This document shows positions 1 to 8,171 of a DNA stretch of 64,000 nt, piece after piece. Both the position numbers and the translations under genes were made by a program. The stretch comes from Streptomyces sp. 846.5 (lineage in GTDB: Bacteria > Actinomycetota > Actinomycetes > Streptomycetales > Streptomycetaceae): positions 4,450,001 to 4,514,000 of the forward strand of contig NZ_SOBN01000001.1 in the NCBI RefSeq assembly GCF_004365705.1, read 5' to 3'. Within the stretch, counting starts at the first letter, position 1. Every line of letters starts with the position of its first letter. The notes under the pieces are model-generated. The model searched no databases, was not told where the DNA came from, and saw only the letters and a program-made list of their open reading frames with translations.

Positions 1-1440
1 GGTGTTCACCGACTTGGCCATCGCGGTCGGCATGTTGAACGGGCCGACCAGGGAGGTGGAGTCGTTCTGGTCCGGCGGGTTGGTCACCGCGCGCAGGTTG
101 TTGCCCTTGCAGTCGGTCATCGCCGGGTACGGCTCCTGGAACGGGGCGTCGTACTGCTGGTCCATGCCGATGCCGTTCTCCAGCGCGGCGGCCGCGGTGA
201 TCGGCTTGACGGTGGATCCGGTCGGGAAGCCGCCGCCGCCGCCCATGGTGCGGTCGACGTTGTAGTTCAGCGTGGTGACGCCGGAGCTGGTGCCGTTGCC
301 GTACGGGCGGCTCTGGCCCATGCCCATGATCTTGCCGGTGCCGGGCTGGACGATGGTCATCGCCGTCGCGGCCTTCTCGTCGGCGTGGACGTGGGAGGTG
401 ACCGACCTCTGCAGGGCCGTCTGGACCTTGGGGTCGATCGTGGTGTGGATGTCCAGCCCGCCGCGGTCCCACAGGGCCTGCCGGGCCGACGAGGTCTTGC
501 CGAAGACGGGGTCGCTCAGGAAGATGTGCTCGACGTAGTCGCAGAAGAACTGCTCGCCGTTCTTGGCGGTGATGCAGCCCTCCTTGGGTCGGCTCACCTT
601 GAGCCCCAGCGGCTTGGCCTTGTAGGCCGTGGCCTGCGCCGCGGTGATGGAGCCGTACTTCGCCATCGCGTCCAGGACCTCGTTGCGGCGCGTGGTGGCC
701 ACGGTCGGGTAGACCATCGGGTCGTAGTTGCTCGGCGACTGGACCATGCCCGCCAGCATGGCGGCCTGGGGGACGGTCAACTGGCCGGCGTGGACGCTGT
801 AGTAGCGCTCGGACGCGGCCTCGATGCCGTAGGCCTGCTCGCCCCAGAAGGTGATGTTGAGGTAGTCGGCGAGGATCTGGTCCTTGCTGAGGGTCTCCTC
901 CAGCTTGATGGCGACCTTCAGCTCGGAGATCTTGCGCCCGATGGTCTGCGCCTGCGCCTCGCGCACCTTGGTCGGGTCGTTGCCGGCCAATTCGACGTTC
1001 TCGTTCTTCACCAGCTGCTGGGTCAGCGTCGACCCGCCCTGGGAGGCGCCGGAGGAGGCGTTCTTGGTGAGCGCGCGCAGGGTGCCCTTGAGGTCGATCG
1101 CGCCGTGCTGGTAGAAGCGGTTGTCCTCGATGTCGATCAGGGCCTGCCGCATCACCGGGGCGATCTTGCTCAGCGGCACCACGGTGCGGTCGCGGGCGTA
1201 GACCTTGGCGATCACCCCGCCGTTGGCGTCGTAGATGGTGGACGCCTGGGACAGGGTCGGTGCGGTGAATTCCGCGGGGATCCCGTTGAACGAGGTCGCC
1301 GCCGACTTGGCACTGAACCCGAGGGCGCCCACGGCGGGCAGGGCAAGCCCGGCCACCAGTGTGCCGGCCAGCACACTCGCGCCGACCAGGTTCAGACCGA
1401 GACCCACCTTGTACAACGGAGACCGAGAGCGCTTCGCCAT
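1..1440 (-). CDS. Class A penicillin-binding protein, 3' part cut by window edge
   Basis: Bifunctional peptidoglycan synthase: glycosyltransferase (GT51) followed by a transpeptidase domain, anchored in the cytoplasmic membrane and acting outside. The reading frame starts at the ATG at 1440 (MAKRSRSPLYKVG) and stays open past position 1. A single membrane helix covers about residues 12-40. GT51 signatures are visible: EDNRFYQHGAID, with the catalytic Glu, and QGGSTLTQQLVKN. The transpeptidase SxxK motif is STVKP, around residue 410. The C terminus, with the KTG motif and any PASTA domains, lies outside the window. It is divergent from wblA, the arrangement seen in other streptomycetes. Confidence 0.93.
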   Translation of the reverse strand, partial: MAKRSRSPLYKVGLGLNLVGASVLAGTLVAGLALPAVGALGFSAKSAATSFNGIPAEFTAPTLSQASTIYDANGGVIAKVYARDRTVVPLSKIAPVMRQALIDIEDNRFYQHGAIDLKGTLRALTKNASSGASQGGSTLTQQLVKNENVELAGNDPTKVREAQAQTIGRKISELKVAIKLEETLSKDQILADYLNITFWGEQAYGIEAASERYYSVHAGQLTVPQAAMLAGMVQSPSNYDPMVYPTVATTRRNEVLDAMAKYGSITAAQATAYKAKPLGLKVSRPKEGCITAKNGEQFFCDYVEHIFLSDPVFGKTSSARQALWDRGGLDIHTTIDPKVQTALQRSVTSHVHADEKAATAMTIVQPGTGKIMGMGQSRPYGNGTSSGVTTLNYNVDRTMGGGGGFPTGSTVKPITAAAALENGIGMDQQYDAPFQEPYPAMTDCKGNNLRAVTNPPDQNDSTSLVGPFNMPTAMAKSVNT

Positions 1441-1820
1441 GGGCAGCACCTTACGACGCGTTACCCGGACAGGCGGGCATCTGTTCGCCTACTCTTGTCA
1501 CAAGCTTGCGACAAGTTCCCGAGCGCTCACTCAATTCACTCGTGTGGGTGATGAGATCTGTCCGGAATCGCGGTCATATGCCAGGAACTGGGCCAGGAAG
1601 TGCAGTGTCGTCCAGGTCCCCGAAGCCTGTACGGCCCTCCAACCTGCACTCACTCCAGTGGGTGATCTATTCCGCACGCATAGTCCGAACGGGCCATACA
1701 GGATTGGGCCCCAAGGGGCTGTTGCAACCTGCTCTTCTTCCGTAACGTCCTCAACTGGCAACAGCGAATATGCCGTTGCCGCCGTGGGGGAGCCTCGATT
1801 CGGGAGAGGACGGCACCAGC
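1441..1820. promoter_or_regulatory. Divergent PBP/wblA intergenic region
   Basis: About 380 bp with no convincing gene. It contains a dyad CTTGTC-N10-GACAAG at 1494-1515. A palindrome-like element, TCACTCCAGTGGGTGA, lies around 1649-1664, and a related CACTC...GTGGGTGAT arrangement lies around 1530-1552. wblA is a known target of developmental regulators such as BldD and AdpA in Streptomyces. The palindrome only loosely resembles a BldD box, so the regulator is inference. Confidence 0.4.
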
Positions 1821-2138
1821 ATGGGCTGGGTTGACGACTGGAGTGCGCAGGCAGCCTGCCGCACCAGTGATCCGGACGAACTGTTCGTTCAGGGGGCGGC
1901 ACAGAACCGCGCCAAGGCGGTGTGCACCGGTTGCCCGGTGCGTACCGAGTGCCTGGCGGATGCCCTCGACAATCGCGTCGAGTTCGGCGTGTGGGGGGGA
2001 ATGACGGAGCGCGAGCGCAGGGCACTGCTGCGCCGCAGACCAACGGTGATCTCCTGGCGGAGATTGCTGGAGACCGCTCGTACCGAGTACGAGCAGACGT
2101 TCTCCATCGGAGATCCGGACTACGCCGAAGCAGGCTGA
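1821..2138 (+). CDS. wblA: WhiB-family iron-sulfur regulator WblA
   Basis: A 105-residue WhiB-like protein, a [4Fe-4S]-binding transcription regulator that in streptomycetes controls the aerial-growth transition and represses antibiotic production. The four cluster cysteines are C13, C35, C38 and C44 (CTGCPVRTEC). They are followed by the family turn GVWGG at 56-60 and the basic stretch RERRALLRRRP. The start is the ATG at 1821; an upstream in-frame ATG at 1770 would add 17 residues not typical of the family. Sequence and position beside the PBP gene both match WblA rather than other Wbl proteins. The C-terminal tail after about residue 85 is the variable part. Confidence 0.95.
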   Translation: MGWVDDWSAQAACRTSDPDELFVQGAAQNRAKAVCTGCPVRTECLADALDNRVEFGVWGGMTERERRALLRRRPTVISWRRLLETARTEYEQTFSIGDPDYAEAG

Positions 2139-2288
2139 GCCGAGCTCTGCCGCTCCGGCGGTACGAGCAGGCGCAGTCCCGCACGGCTACTCCACGCCCC
2201 GTGTCCGGCCGCAATGGGCCGGGCCACGGGCGGCGAGTTCGTGCTGCCGCGGTTCGGCGGCGGATCAGCGGCGCGTTCAGCCGCAGTC

Positions 2289-3545
2289 TCAGCCTGCCGC
2301 CAGACGCTCGCCGATCTCCCGCAGACCCTCCAGGTCGTGCACGTCCCCGGCCAGCGCCGGCACCTCGACCAGCGGCACGTCCGGGTAGATCGAGACGAAG
2401 CGGTCCCGCATCCGGCGTTCGTGGGTGATGGTCCTGACCCGGTCCGCGTGCAGCCTGAGCAGCCCGGCGGCCAGGACCTCCGACTCCTGCGCGGAGGCAC
2501 TCCCCCCTGCCTCGCCGTCGGTCTCGCCCTCCGCCGCGTCGCCCTCCAGGGTCTCCGCGGCCGCCAGCGCCCGCTCCGCCGTCAGCTGCGGCGCGCCGGT
2601 ACGGTGCACCCGGTTCAGCACCAGGCCGGCCAGCGGCATCCGGTCCGTCTCCAGCCGGTCCACGAAGTACGCCGCCTCGCGCAGCGCGTCCCGTTCGGGT
2701 GCGGCCACCACCAGGAACGCCGTGCCCGGCGCCTGGAGCAGCTGGTACGTGCGGTCGGCCCGCTCGCGGAAGCCGCCGAACATCGAGTCCATCGCCGCGA
2801 CGAAGGTCGACACGTCCTGCAGCACATTGGCGCCGAGGATCTTGCCCAGCACGCCGGTGAACATGTTCATCCCGACGTTGAGGAACTTCATCGCGCTGCG
2901 CCCGCCGACCTTCGCCGGCGCCATCAGCACCCGGATCAGCTTGCCGTCGAGGAAGGAGCCGAGCCGGTTGGGCGCGTCCAGGAAGTCCAGGGCGGAGCGG
3001 CTCGGCGGGGTGTCCACGACGATCAGGTCCCAGCTGCCGGCGGCCTGGAGCTGGCCCAGCTTCTCCATGGCCATGTACTCCTGGGTCCCGGCGAAGCCGG
3101 AGGAGAGCGACTGGTAGAAGGGGTTCTCCATGATCTGCCGGGCCCGCTCGGGGTCGGCGTGGGCGAGCACGACCTCGTCGAAGGTCCGCTTCATGTCCAG
3201 CATCATCGCCTGCAGCTCGCCGGGCCCCGCGACGTCCTTGACGACCCGTGGGGTGTTGTCGAGCTCGGTCAGGCCCATGGACTGGGCGAGCCTGCGGGCC
3301 GGGTCGATGGTCAGCACGACGACCTTGCGGCCGCGCTCGGCCGCGCGCAGCCCCAGCGCGGCGGCGGTCGTGGTCTTGCCCACGCCGCCCGAGCCGCAGC
3401 AGACCACGATCGCCGTCGAGGGGTCGTCGATCAGCGCGTCCACGTCCAGCGCCACGCCCGCCAACGGGTCCGTCGTCGCCGTTGCCCCCGTCGCCTCCGT
3501 TGCCGGTGTCTCGGTGGACTGCTGCTTCCTGGTCGGTGCCGTCAT
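2289..3545 (-). CDS. ArsA/Get3-like ATPase, second gene of pair
   Basis: Single-domain P-loop ATPase of the ArsA (anion-transporting) / Get3 superfamily, 418 residues. The Walker A motif is GSGGVGKTTT (51-60). The switch-II-like stretch IVVDTPPSRSALDFLD follows near residues 185-200. The N-terminal 45 residues are low complexity. The ATG at 3545 overlaps the stop of the preceding gene by 4 bp (ATGA), so the two are translationally coupled. The function of these paired actinobacterial ATPases is not known from sequence. No arsenic genes are nearby, so an arsenite role should not be assumed. Confidence 0.88.
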   Translation of the reverse strand: MTAPTRKQQSTETPATEATGATATTDPLAGVALDVDALIDDPSTAIVVCCGSGGVGKTTTAAALGLRAAERGRKVVVLTIDPARRLAQSMGLTELDNTPRVVKDVAGPGELQAMMLDMKRTFDEVVLAHADPERARQIMENPFYQSLSSGFAGTQEYMAMEKLGQLQAAGSWDLIVVDTPPSRSALDFLDAPNRLGSFLDGKLIRVLMAPAKVGGRSAMKFLNVGMNMFTGVLGKILGANVLQDVSTFVAAMDSMFGGFRERADRTYQLLQAPGTAFLVVAAPERDALREAAYFVDRLETDRMPLAGLVLNRVHRTGAPQLTAERALAAAETLEGDAAEGETDGEAGGSASAQESEVLAAGLLRLHADRVRTITHERRMRDRFVSIYPDVPLVEVPALAGDVHDLEGLREIGERLAAG

Positions 3546-4618
3546 GCCGCCCCCTCCTCCTTCAACGCCGCCGCCAACCGGTAGAGCCCGCCCAGGTCCA
3601 CCCCGCCGCTCAGCAGCGGGAGTTCGTAGGTGGGCAGTTTCAGCGCCTGGACGTCGGCCCGCTGCTCGCGCTCCAGCAGCACCCGGGCCGCGTGCTCGCG
3701 GCCCTGCGCCAGCAGCGGCTCCACCAGCTTCCTCGTCGCGGCGGGCACGGTCCTCCTGGTCCCGCCGCCGGGACGGGCGCCGACCCCGGCGTCGGCCAGG
3801 GCCAGCCCCAACTCCTCGCGGTGGTCCCCGTCGGCGGCGAGTATCGCGGCCTCGTCCAGCATCGGCGGCCGGACCATGTTGACGAACACCCCGCCGACCG
3901 GCAGCCCCGCGGCGCGCAGCTCTGCGACGCCGTCCACGGTCTCCTGGACCGGCATCTCCTCCAGCAGCGTGACCAGGTGGACCGCCGTCTCCGGGGACTG
4001 GATCACCCGCATCACCGCCTGCGACTGGGTGAAGACCGGCCCGAACCTGGCCAGCCCGGCGACCTCGGTGTTGATGTTGAGGAAGCGGCTCACCCGCCCG
4101 GTCGGCGGCGCGTCCATCACCACCGCGTCGTAGTGCCGCCGCCCGTCCGGCCCCTTGCGGCGGACGGCCTCGCAGGCCTTGCCGGTGAGCAGGACGTCGC
4201 GGAGCCCGGGCGCGATGGTGGTGGCGAAGTCGATGAAGCCGACCTTGCGCAGGGCCTTCCCGGCGCGGCCGAGCTTGTAGAACATCTCCAGGTACTCCAG
4301 CAGGGCCTGCTCGATGTCGATGGCCAGCGCGAAGACCTCTCCCTCGCGCCCGGCCTTGGCCGTGCCGCCGCGGGTGCCGCCGCGCGCGCCGCTTCGGCCG
4401 AGGGCGCCGGGGCCGACGCTCGCGATCCTGCGCTCCTCGTAGGGCAGCGCGGAGATGCCGAACAGTTCGGCGATGCCCTGCCGCTCCTCGACCTCGATCA
4501 GCAGGGTGCGCTTGCCGTCGGCGGCCAGGGCCATGGCCAGGGCGGCGGCGACGGTGGTTTTTCCCGTCCCGCCCTTCCCGCTGACGACATGCAGCCGTAC
4601 CCCTTCCCAGTCCGGCAT
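3542..4618 (-). CDS. ArsA/Get3-like ATPase, first gene of pair
   Basis: P-loop ATPase of the ArsA/Get3 superfamily, 358 residues. The deviant Walker A is GKGGTGKT (14-21), with the signature lysine K15, and VVMDAPPTGRVSRFL serves as the switch-like Asp loop. Start at ATG 4618: the frame is open further upstream, but conserved sequence begins at MPDWEGVRLHVVSGKGG. Together with the next gene it makes an A/B pair that could form a heterodimer, as seen for the two halves of ArsA (inference). Divergent from the DUF4177/Rid operon. Confidence 0.88.
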   Translation of the reverse strand: MPDWEGVRLHVVSGKGGTGKTTVAAALAMALAADGKRTLLIEVEERQGIAELFGISALPYEERRIASVGPGALGRSGARGGTRGGTAKAGREGEVFALAIDIEQALLEYLEMFYKLGRAGKALRKVGFIDFATTIAPGLRDVLLTGKACEAVRRKGPDGRRHYDAVVMDAPPTGRVSRFLNINTEVAGLARFGPVFTQSQAVMRVIQSPETAVHLVTLLEEMPVQETVDGVAELRAAGLPVGGVFVNMVRPPMLDEAAILAADGDHREELGLALADAGVGARPGGGTRRTVPAATRKLVEPLLAQGREHAARVLLEREQRADVQALKLPTYELPLLSGGVDLGGLYRLAAALKEEGAA

Positions 4619-4750
4619 GTGCGTCTCCGTCCGCTGGCTGTTCACGGGCAAATCGATGGCTCCGGGTCCGTGCGTCCTCTGGCGAGCGTAACCAGGAGCC
4701 GTCCCGGCCGTCGGGAGACGCCTTGCCAGGGTGAGACGTTTGCACCTCTT

Positions 4751-4766
4751 TGTGTCGCAGATCACA
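4751..4766. promoter_or_regulatory. Candidate Crp-binding site
   Basis: TGTGTCGCAGATCACA sits 38 bp before the start of the DUF4177 gene in the divergent intergenic region. It matches the TGTGA-N6-TCACA layout of CRP sites at 9 of 10 conserved positions. A crp gene is present in the window (7297-7971). Binding is inference. Confidence 0.4.
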
Positions 4767-4804
4767 AGGCATGGACGGGGGCGGCGACCCGTTAGAGTCC
4801 CCCC

Positions 4805-4969
4805 ATGACCAAGTGGGAATACGTGACCGTGCCGCTGCTGGTGCATGCGACGAAGCAGATCCTGGACACCTGGGGCGAGGACGGCTACGAGCTCGTCCAG
4901 GTCGTGCCCGGGCCCAACCCCGAGCAGCTCGTCGCCTACCTCAAGCGCGAGAAGCCGGAGAAGTCCTGA
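4805..4969 (+). CDS. Small DUF4177-type protein
   Basis: A 54-residue protein (MTKWEYVTVPLLVHATKQILD...), too short for most gene lists. The pattern WEY-V-x-hydrophobic, then GEDGYELVQVVPG, is that of DUF4177 proteins, small beta-alpha-beta folds of unknown function. The stop overlaps the start of the Rid-family gene (TGATG), showing tight translational coupling. This gene and its coupling recur next to the ArsA-like pair in streptomycetes (from memory). No catalytic motif is visible. Confidence 0.85.
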   Translation: MTKWEYVTVPLLVHATKQILDTWGEDGYELVQVVPGPNPEQLVAYLKREKPEKS

Positions 4970-5436
4970 TGGCCGGCCGGGTCGAGGCGAAGCTCGCCGA
5001 GCTCGGGCTGGAGCTGCCGCAGGTGGTGCCGCCGCTGGCCGCGTACGTCCCCGCCGTGCAGGCGGGGGAGTTCGTCTTCACCTCGGGCCAGCTGCCCATG
5101 GTGGACGGCAAGCTCACGCTGACCGGGAAGGTCGGCGCGGAGGTCACGGCGGAGGAGGCCAAGGCGCAGGCGCGGATCTGTGCGCTGAACGCGCTGGCGG
5201 CGGTGAAGTCCGTCATCGGTGACCTGGACCGGATCGAGCAGGTCGTCAAGGTCGTCGGTTTCGTCGCCTCGGCTGCGGACTTCACCGGGCAGCCGGGGGT
5301 CGTCAACGGGGCGAGTGAGCTGTTGGGCGAGGCGCTGGGTGCCGCCGGGGTGCATGCGCGGTCTGCGGTGGGGGTCGCTGTGCTGCCGTTGGACGCGCCT
5401 GTTGAGGTGGAGATTCAGGTTCGGGTTTCGGTGTAG
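4969..5436 (+). CDS. Rid-family (YjgF/YER057c/UK114) protein
   Basis: 155-residue Rid-family protein. RidA itself hydrolyses reactive enamine/imine intermediates from amino-acid metabolism; other Rid subfamilies have different or unknown activity. The fold is recognisable from FVFTSGQLPMVDGKL, ALNALAAVKSVIGDLD and the C-terminal HARSAVGVAVLPLDAPVEVE, whose arginine aligns with the carboxylate-binding Arg of RidA. It is about 25 residues longer than RidA because of an N-terminal extension, typical of the COG0251 variants in actinobacteria. Starts within the stop of the DUF4177 gene. Confidence 0.9.
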   Translation: MAGRVEAKLAELGLELPQVVPPLAAYVPAVQAGEFVFTSGQLPMVDGKLTLTGKVGAEVTAEEAKAQARICALNALAAVKSVIGDLDRIEQVVKVVGFVASAADFTGQPGVVNGASELLGEALGAAGVHARSAVGVAVLPLDAPVEVEIQVRVSV

Positions 5437-5507
5437 GGCTCGCGTCTGTAGTGGTTTCTGTTTGCGCAGTTCCCCGCGCCCCTCAAGAGGGGCCGTACGA
5501 TCCGCCC

Positions 5508-6359
5508 ATGAGTGCTGAGTTGCCTTCGGGCTGGGCCGAGCGGATTGCCGCGTTGCGGCGTGGGGAGCTGGAGCCGGTGCTGGCCAGGCCCGCGGCGACG
5601 GTGGTGCTGCTGCGGGCGGGCAGCTCGGGCGTGGAGGGCTATCTGCTGCGGCGCCGGACGTCGATGGCCTTCGCCGGGGGGATGTACGCGTTCCCCGGCG
5701 GCGGCGTCGACCTGCATGACGGCACGTCGGACCTCGGCTGGGCCGGTCCGACCGCCGCGGAGTGGGGCGCGCGGCTGGGCTGTGCGCCGGAGCTGGCGCG
5801 CGCCGTGGTCTGCGCGGCGGTGCGGGAGACCTTCGAGGAGTCCGGCGTGCTGCTGGCCGGGGCGGACCCGTCGTCCGTGGTCGCCGATGTCAGCGGTGAC
5901 GAGTGGCGTCGGGACCGGGAGGCACTGGAGGGGCACCGGCTGACCTTCGCCGAGTTCCTCACCCGCCGGCGGCTGGTGCTGCGGAGCGATCTGCTGCGCG
6001 GCTGGGCCCGCTGGGTGACCCCGGAGTTCGAGGAGCGCCGCTACGACACCTGGTTCTTCGTCGCGGCCGTGCCCGAGGGGCAGCGGACCGCGGAGGTGCC
6101 GGGAGAGGCCGACCGGGTGGAGTGGCTGGCCCCCGGCGAGGCGGTGCGGCGGGTGGAGAGCGGCGCCTACCGCATGCTGCCGCCGACCATCACGACGCTG
6201 CGCGAGCTGTCCGCGTACGCCGATCCCGGCGCGGCGCTGGCGGCGGCGGACCGGCGGCGGGTCGAGACGGTGATGGCCGAGGCGTCGTTGACCGAGGGCG
6301 GACGGGTGACCATCCGCTGGCCGGGGTATCCGGAGCTGACCATGGGAGCGGGGAAATGA
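5508..6359 (+). CDS. Nudix hydrolase
   Basis: 283-residue Nudix-superfamily pyrophosphohydrolase. The Nudix helix is readable as AVRETFEESGVLL, preceded by AFPGGGVD; a long insert between the Gly and the REx2EE part places it in the NUDT19/RP2p-like group rather than among MutT-type enzymes. The substrate cannot be told from sequence. Start at ATG 5508; the stop overlaps the next gene's ATG by 3 bp, so the two are probably one transcript. Confidence 0.88.
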   Translation: MSAELPSGWAERIAALRRGELEPVLARPAATVVLLRAGSSGVEGYLLRRRTSMAFAGGMYAFPGGGVDLHDGTSDLGWAGPTAAEWGARLGCAPELARAVVCAAVRETFEESGVLLAGADPSSVVADVSGDEWRRDREALEGHRLTFAEFLTRRRLVLRSDLLRGWARWVTPEFEERRYDTWFFVAAVPEGQRTAEVPGEADRVEWLAPGEAVRRVESGAYRMLPPTITTLRELSAYADPGAALAAADRRRVETVMAEASLTEGGRVTIRWPGYPELTMGAGK

Positions 6360-7186
6360 GCGGGACCGTCAACGGCGTTCCGGGCGGTGTTTCGGGCGGC
6401 ATCGCAGGTCAGGCTACGGAGCGGGCGTTCTGCGTGCTGGCCCCCAACGCCTCGCCGATGACCCTGGACGGCACCAACACCTGGATCCTCGCCGAGCCCG
6501 GCTCCGAGCTGGCCGTCGTGGTCGATCCGGGGCCGCTGGAGGAGGGCCATCTGCGCGCCGTCCTGGACCGGGTCGAGCAGAGCGGTCGCCGGGTGGCGGC
6601 CACCCTGCTGACCCACGGCCATCCGGACCACGCCGAGGGCGCCGCGCGCTTCGCCGAACTGACGGGCACCGGGGTGCGCGCCCTCGATCCCGCGCTGCGG
6701 CTCGGCGACGAGGGGTTGCGGGACGGCCAGGTGCTGGAGTTCGGCGGCCTGGAGCTGCGGATCGTCGGCACGCCCGGACACACCTCCGACTCGCTGTGCT
6801 TCCAGCTGCCGGCGGACGGGGCGGTGCTGACCGGCGACACCGTCCTGGGGCGTGGGACGACGGTGGTGGCTCACCCGGACGGGCGGCTCGGCGACTACCT
6901 GGACTCGCTGCGCCGTCTGCGGACGCTCGCGGCCGAGCACGGCGTGGGCACGGTGCTGCCGGGGCACGGACCCGTGCTCGCCGACGCGCTGGCGACGGTC
7001 GAGTACTACCTGGCCCATCGGGCGGCGCGGCTGGCCCAGGTGGAGACGGCGGTCGAGGCCGGCCTGCGGACCCCGGCGGAGATCGTCGCCCGGGTGTACG
7101 CGGACGTGGACCCGGCGCTGTGGCCTGCGGCGGAGTGGTCGGTGCGGGCGCAGCTGGAGTACCTCAACGAGCACGGGCTGATCTGA
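6356..7186 (+). CDS. MBL-fold hydrolase, LACTB2-like
   Basis: 276-residue metallo-beta-lactamase-fold hydrolase. Metal-ligand motifs appear in order: THGHPDH (HxHxDH), GTPGHTSD, the Asp in VLTGDTVLG and the His in VLPGHGPV. The C-terminal 60 residues resemble the winged-helix segment (BLACT_WH) of LACTB2-type hydrolases and nucleases. Translationally coupled to the Nudix gene. The true substrate is unknown; the family includes endoribonucleases and thioester hydrolases. Confidence 0.9.
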   Translation: MSGTVNGVPGGVSGGIAGQATERAFCVLAPNASPMTLDGTNTWILAEPGSELAVVVDPGPLEEGHLRAVLDRVEQSGRRVAATLLTHGHPDHAEGAARFAELTGTGVRALDPALRLGDEGLRDGQVLEFGGLELRIVGTPGHTSDSLCFQLPADGAVLTGDTVLGRGTTVVAHPDGRLGDYLDSLRRLRTLAAEHGVGTVLPGHGPVLADALATVEYYLAHRAARLAQVETAVEAGLRTPAEIVARVYADVDPALWPAAEWSVRAQLEYLNEHGLI

Positions 7187-7235
7187 CCCGGAGCGACAGC
7201 CCGGTCCGACAGTACGAGGAACTACTCGAACAGGT

Positions 7236-7267
7236 GAAGGGGTGCGGCCGAGTGGCCGCACCCCTTC
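7236..7267. terminator. Bidirectional terminator hairpin
   Basis: Perfect 14-bp stem GAAGGGGTGCGGCC / GGCCGCACCCCTTC with a GAGT tetraloop, between the convergent MBL-fold gene and crp. The stem ends in a short T-rich run on both strands. Confidence 0.8.
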
Positions 7268-7296
7268 TGCGTTCCTGGTTCCTGGGAACTGCGTCG

Positions 7297-7971
7297 TCAG
7301 CGCGAGCGCCGGGCCAGCCGCTCCACGTCCAGCAGGATCACCGCGCGGGCCTCCAGCCGCAGCCAGCCGCGGCCGGCGAAGTCGGCGAGAGCCTTGTTGA
7401 CGGTCTCCCGGGAGGCGCCGACGAGCTGCGCCAGCTCCTCCTGGGTCAGGTCGTGGACCACGTGGATGCCCTCGTCGGACTGGACGCCGAAGCGGCGCGA
7501 CAGGTCCAGCAGCGCCTTGGCGACACGCCCGGGGACGTCCGAGAAGACCAGGTCCGACATGACGTCGTTGGTCCGCCGCAGGCGACGGGCGATGGCCCGG
7601 AGCAGCGAGATGGCCACCTCGGGACGGGTCGTCAGCCAGGGCTGCAGGTCGCCGTGGCCCAAGCCCAGCAGCTTGACCTCGGTCAGCGCGGAGGCCGTGG
7701 CCGTGCGCGGTCCGGGGTCGAACAGCGACAGCTCGCCGATCATCTCGCTGGGGCCGACCACGGCCAGCATGTTCTCCCGCCCGTCCGCCGAGGTGCGGTG
7801 CAGCTTCACCTTGCCCTCGACGATGACGTACAGCCGGTCGCCCGGGTCGCCCTCGTGGAACAGGGATTCGCCGCGCGCGAGCGTGGTCTCCGTCATGGAG
7901 GCGCGCAGTTCGGCAGCCTGCTCGTCGTCCAGAGCAGTGAAGAGCGGGGCGCGCCGCAGAACGTCGTCCAC
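7297..7971 (-). CDS. crp: cAMP receptor protein Crp
   Basis: 224-residue Crp/Fnr-family regulator. The N-terminal cyclic-nucleotide-binding domain shows HEGDPGDRLYVIVEGKVKLHR and the phosphate-binding cassette GELSLFDPGPRTATASA. The C-terminal HTH reads LTQEELAQLVGASRETVNKAL. In Streptomyces, Crp governs germination, development and antibiotic genes. The GTG at 7971 is chosen because AAGGAGG sits six bases upstream; an in-frame ATG at 8016 has no such ribosome site. Very close to S. coelicolor Crp along the whole length. Confidence 0.95.
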   Translation of the reverse strand: MDDVLRRAPLFTALDDEQAAELRASMTETTLARGESLFHEGDPGDRLYVIVEGKVKLHRTSADGRENMLAVVGPSEMIGELSLFDPGPRTATASALTEVKLLGLGHGDLQPWLTTRPEVAISLLRAIARRLRRTNDVMSDLVFSDVPGRVAKALLDLSRRFGVQSDEGIHVVHDLTQEELAQLVGASRETVNKALADFAGRGWLRLEARAVILLDVERLARRSR

Positions 7972-8034
7972 TCGGTCCTCCTTGTCGGCCGTGCAGGCTT
8001 GAGGTGCGATCCCCATCATGCCCGACCGGGAAAC

Positions 8035-8050
8035 AGTGCGATCAATCACA
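8035..8050. promoter_or_regulatory. Candidate Crp autoregulatory site
   Basis: AGTGCGATCAATCACA (plus strand) is a CRP-like half-site pair with six-base spacing, 64-79 bp upstream of the crp start codon. It also fits the Streptomyces-type GTG-N6-xxCAC pattern on the crp coding strand (GTGATTGATCGCAC). Autoregulation is inference. Confidence 0.4.
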
Positions 8051-8171
8051 ACAAGTGTGGCGTATGGACACCGGGGATTTGCACGGGGGTGCTCGTCGGA
8101 GCGCCCTCGAGTCATGATCGGGCATGGTGGCGCGGCGCGCGGGACTTTGCCGGGACTCGCGGCGCCGGGGG

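Noticed and set aside
1649..1664. BldD box upstream of wblA
   Set aside because: The palindrome TCACTCCAGTGGGTGA does not fit the published spacing well enough to name the regulator; kept only as a palindrome.
2289..4618. Arsenic resistance operon
   Set aside because: The ATPases resemble ArsA, but there is no arsB, arsC, arsD or arsR nearby; the pair is conserved beside wblA for an unknown reason.
2289..4772. One 827-residue minus-strand frame spanning both ArsA-like genes
   Set aside because: Only its last 418 residues, from ATG 3545, are real; the earlier part is an Arg/Gly/Ala-rich out-of-frame reading of the first ATPase gene.
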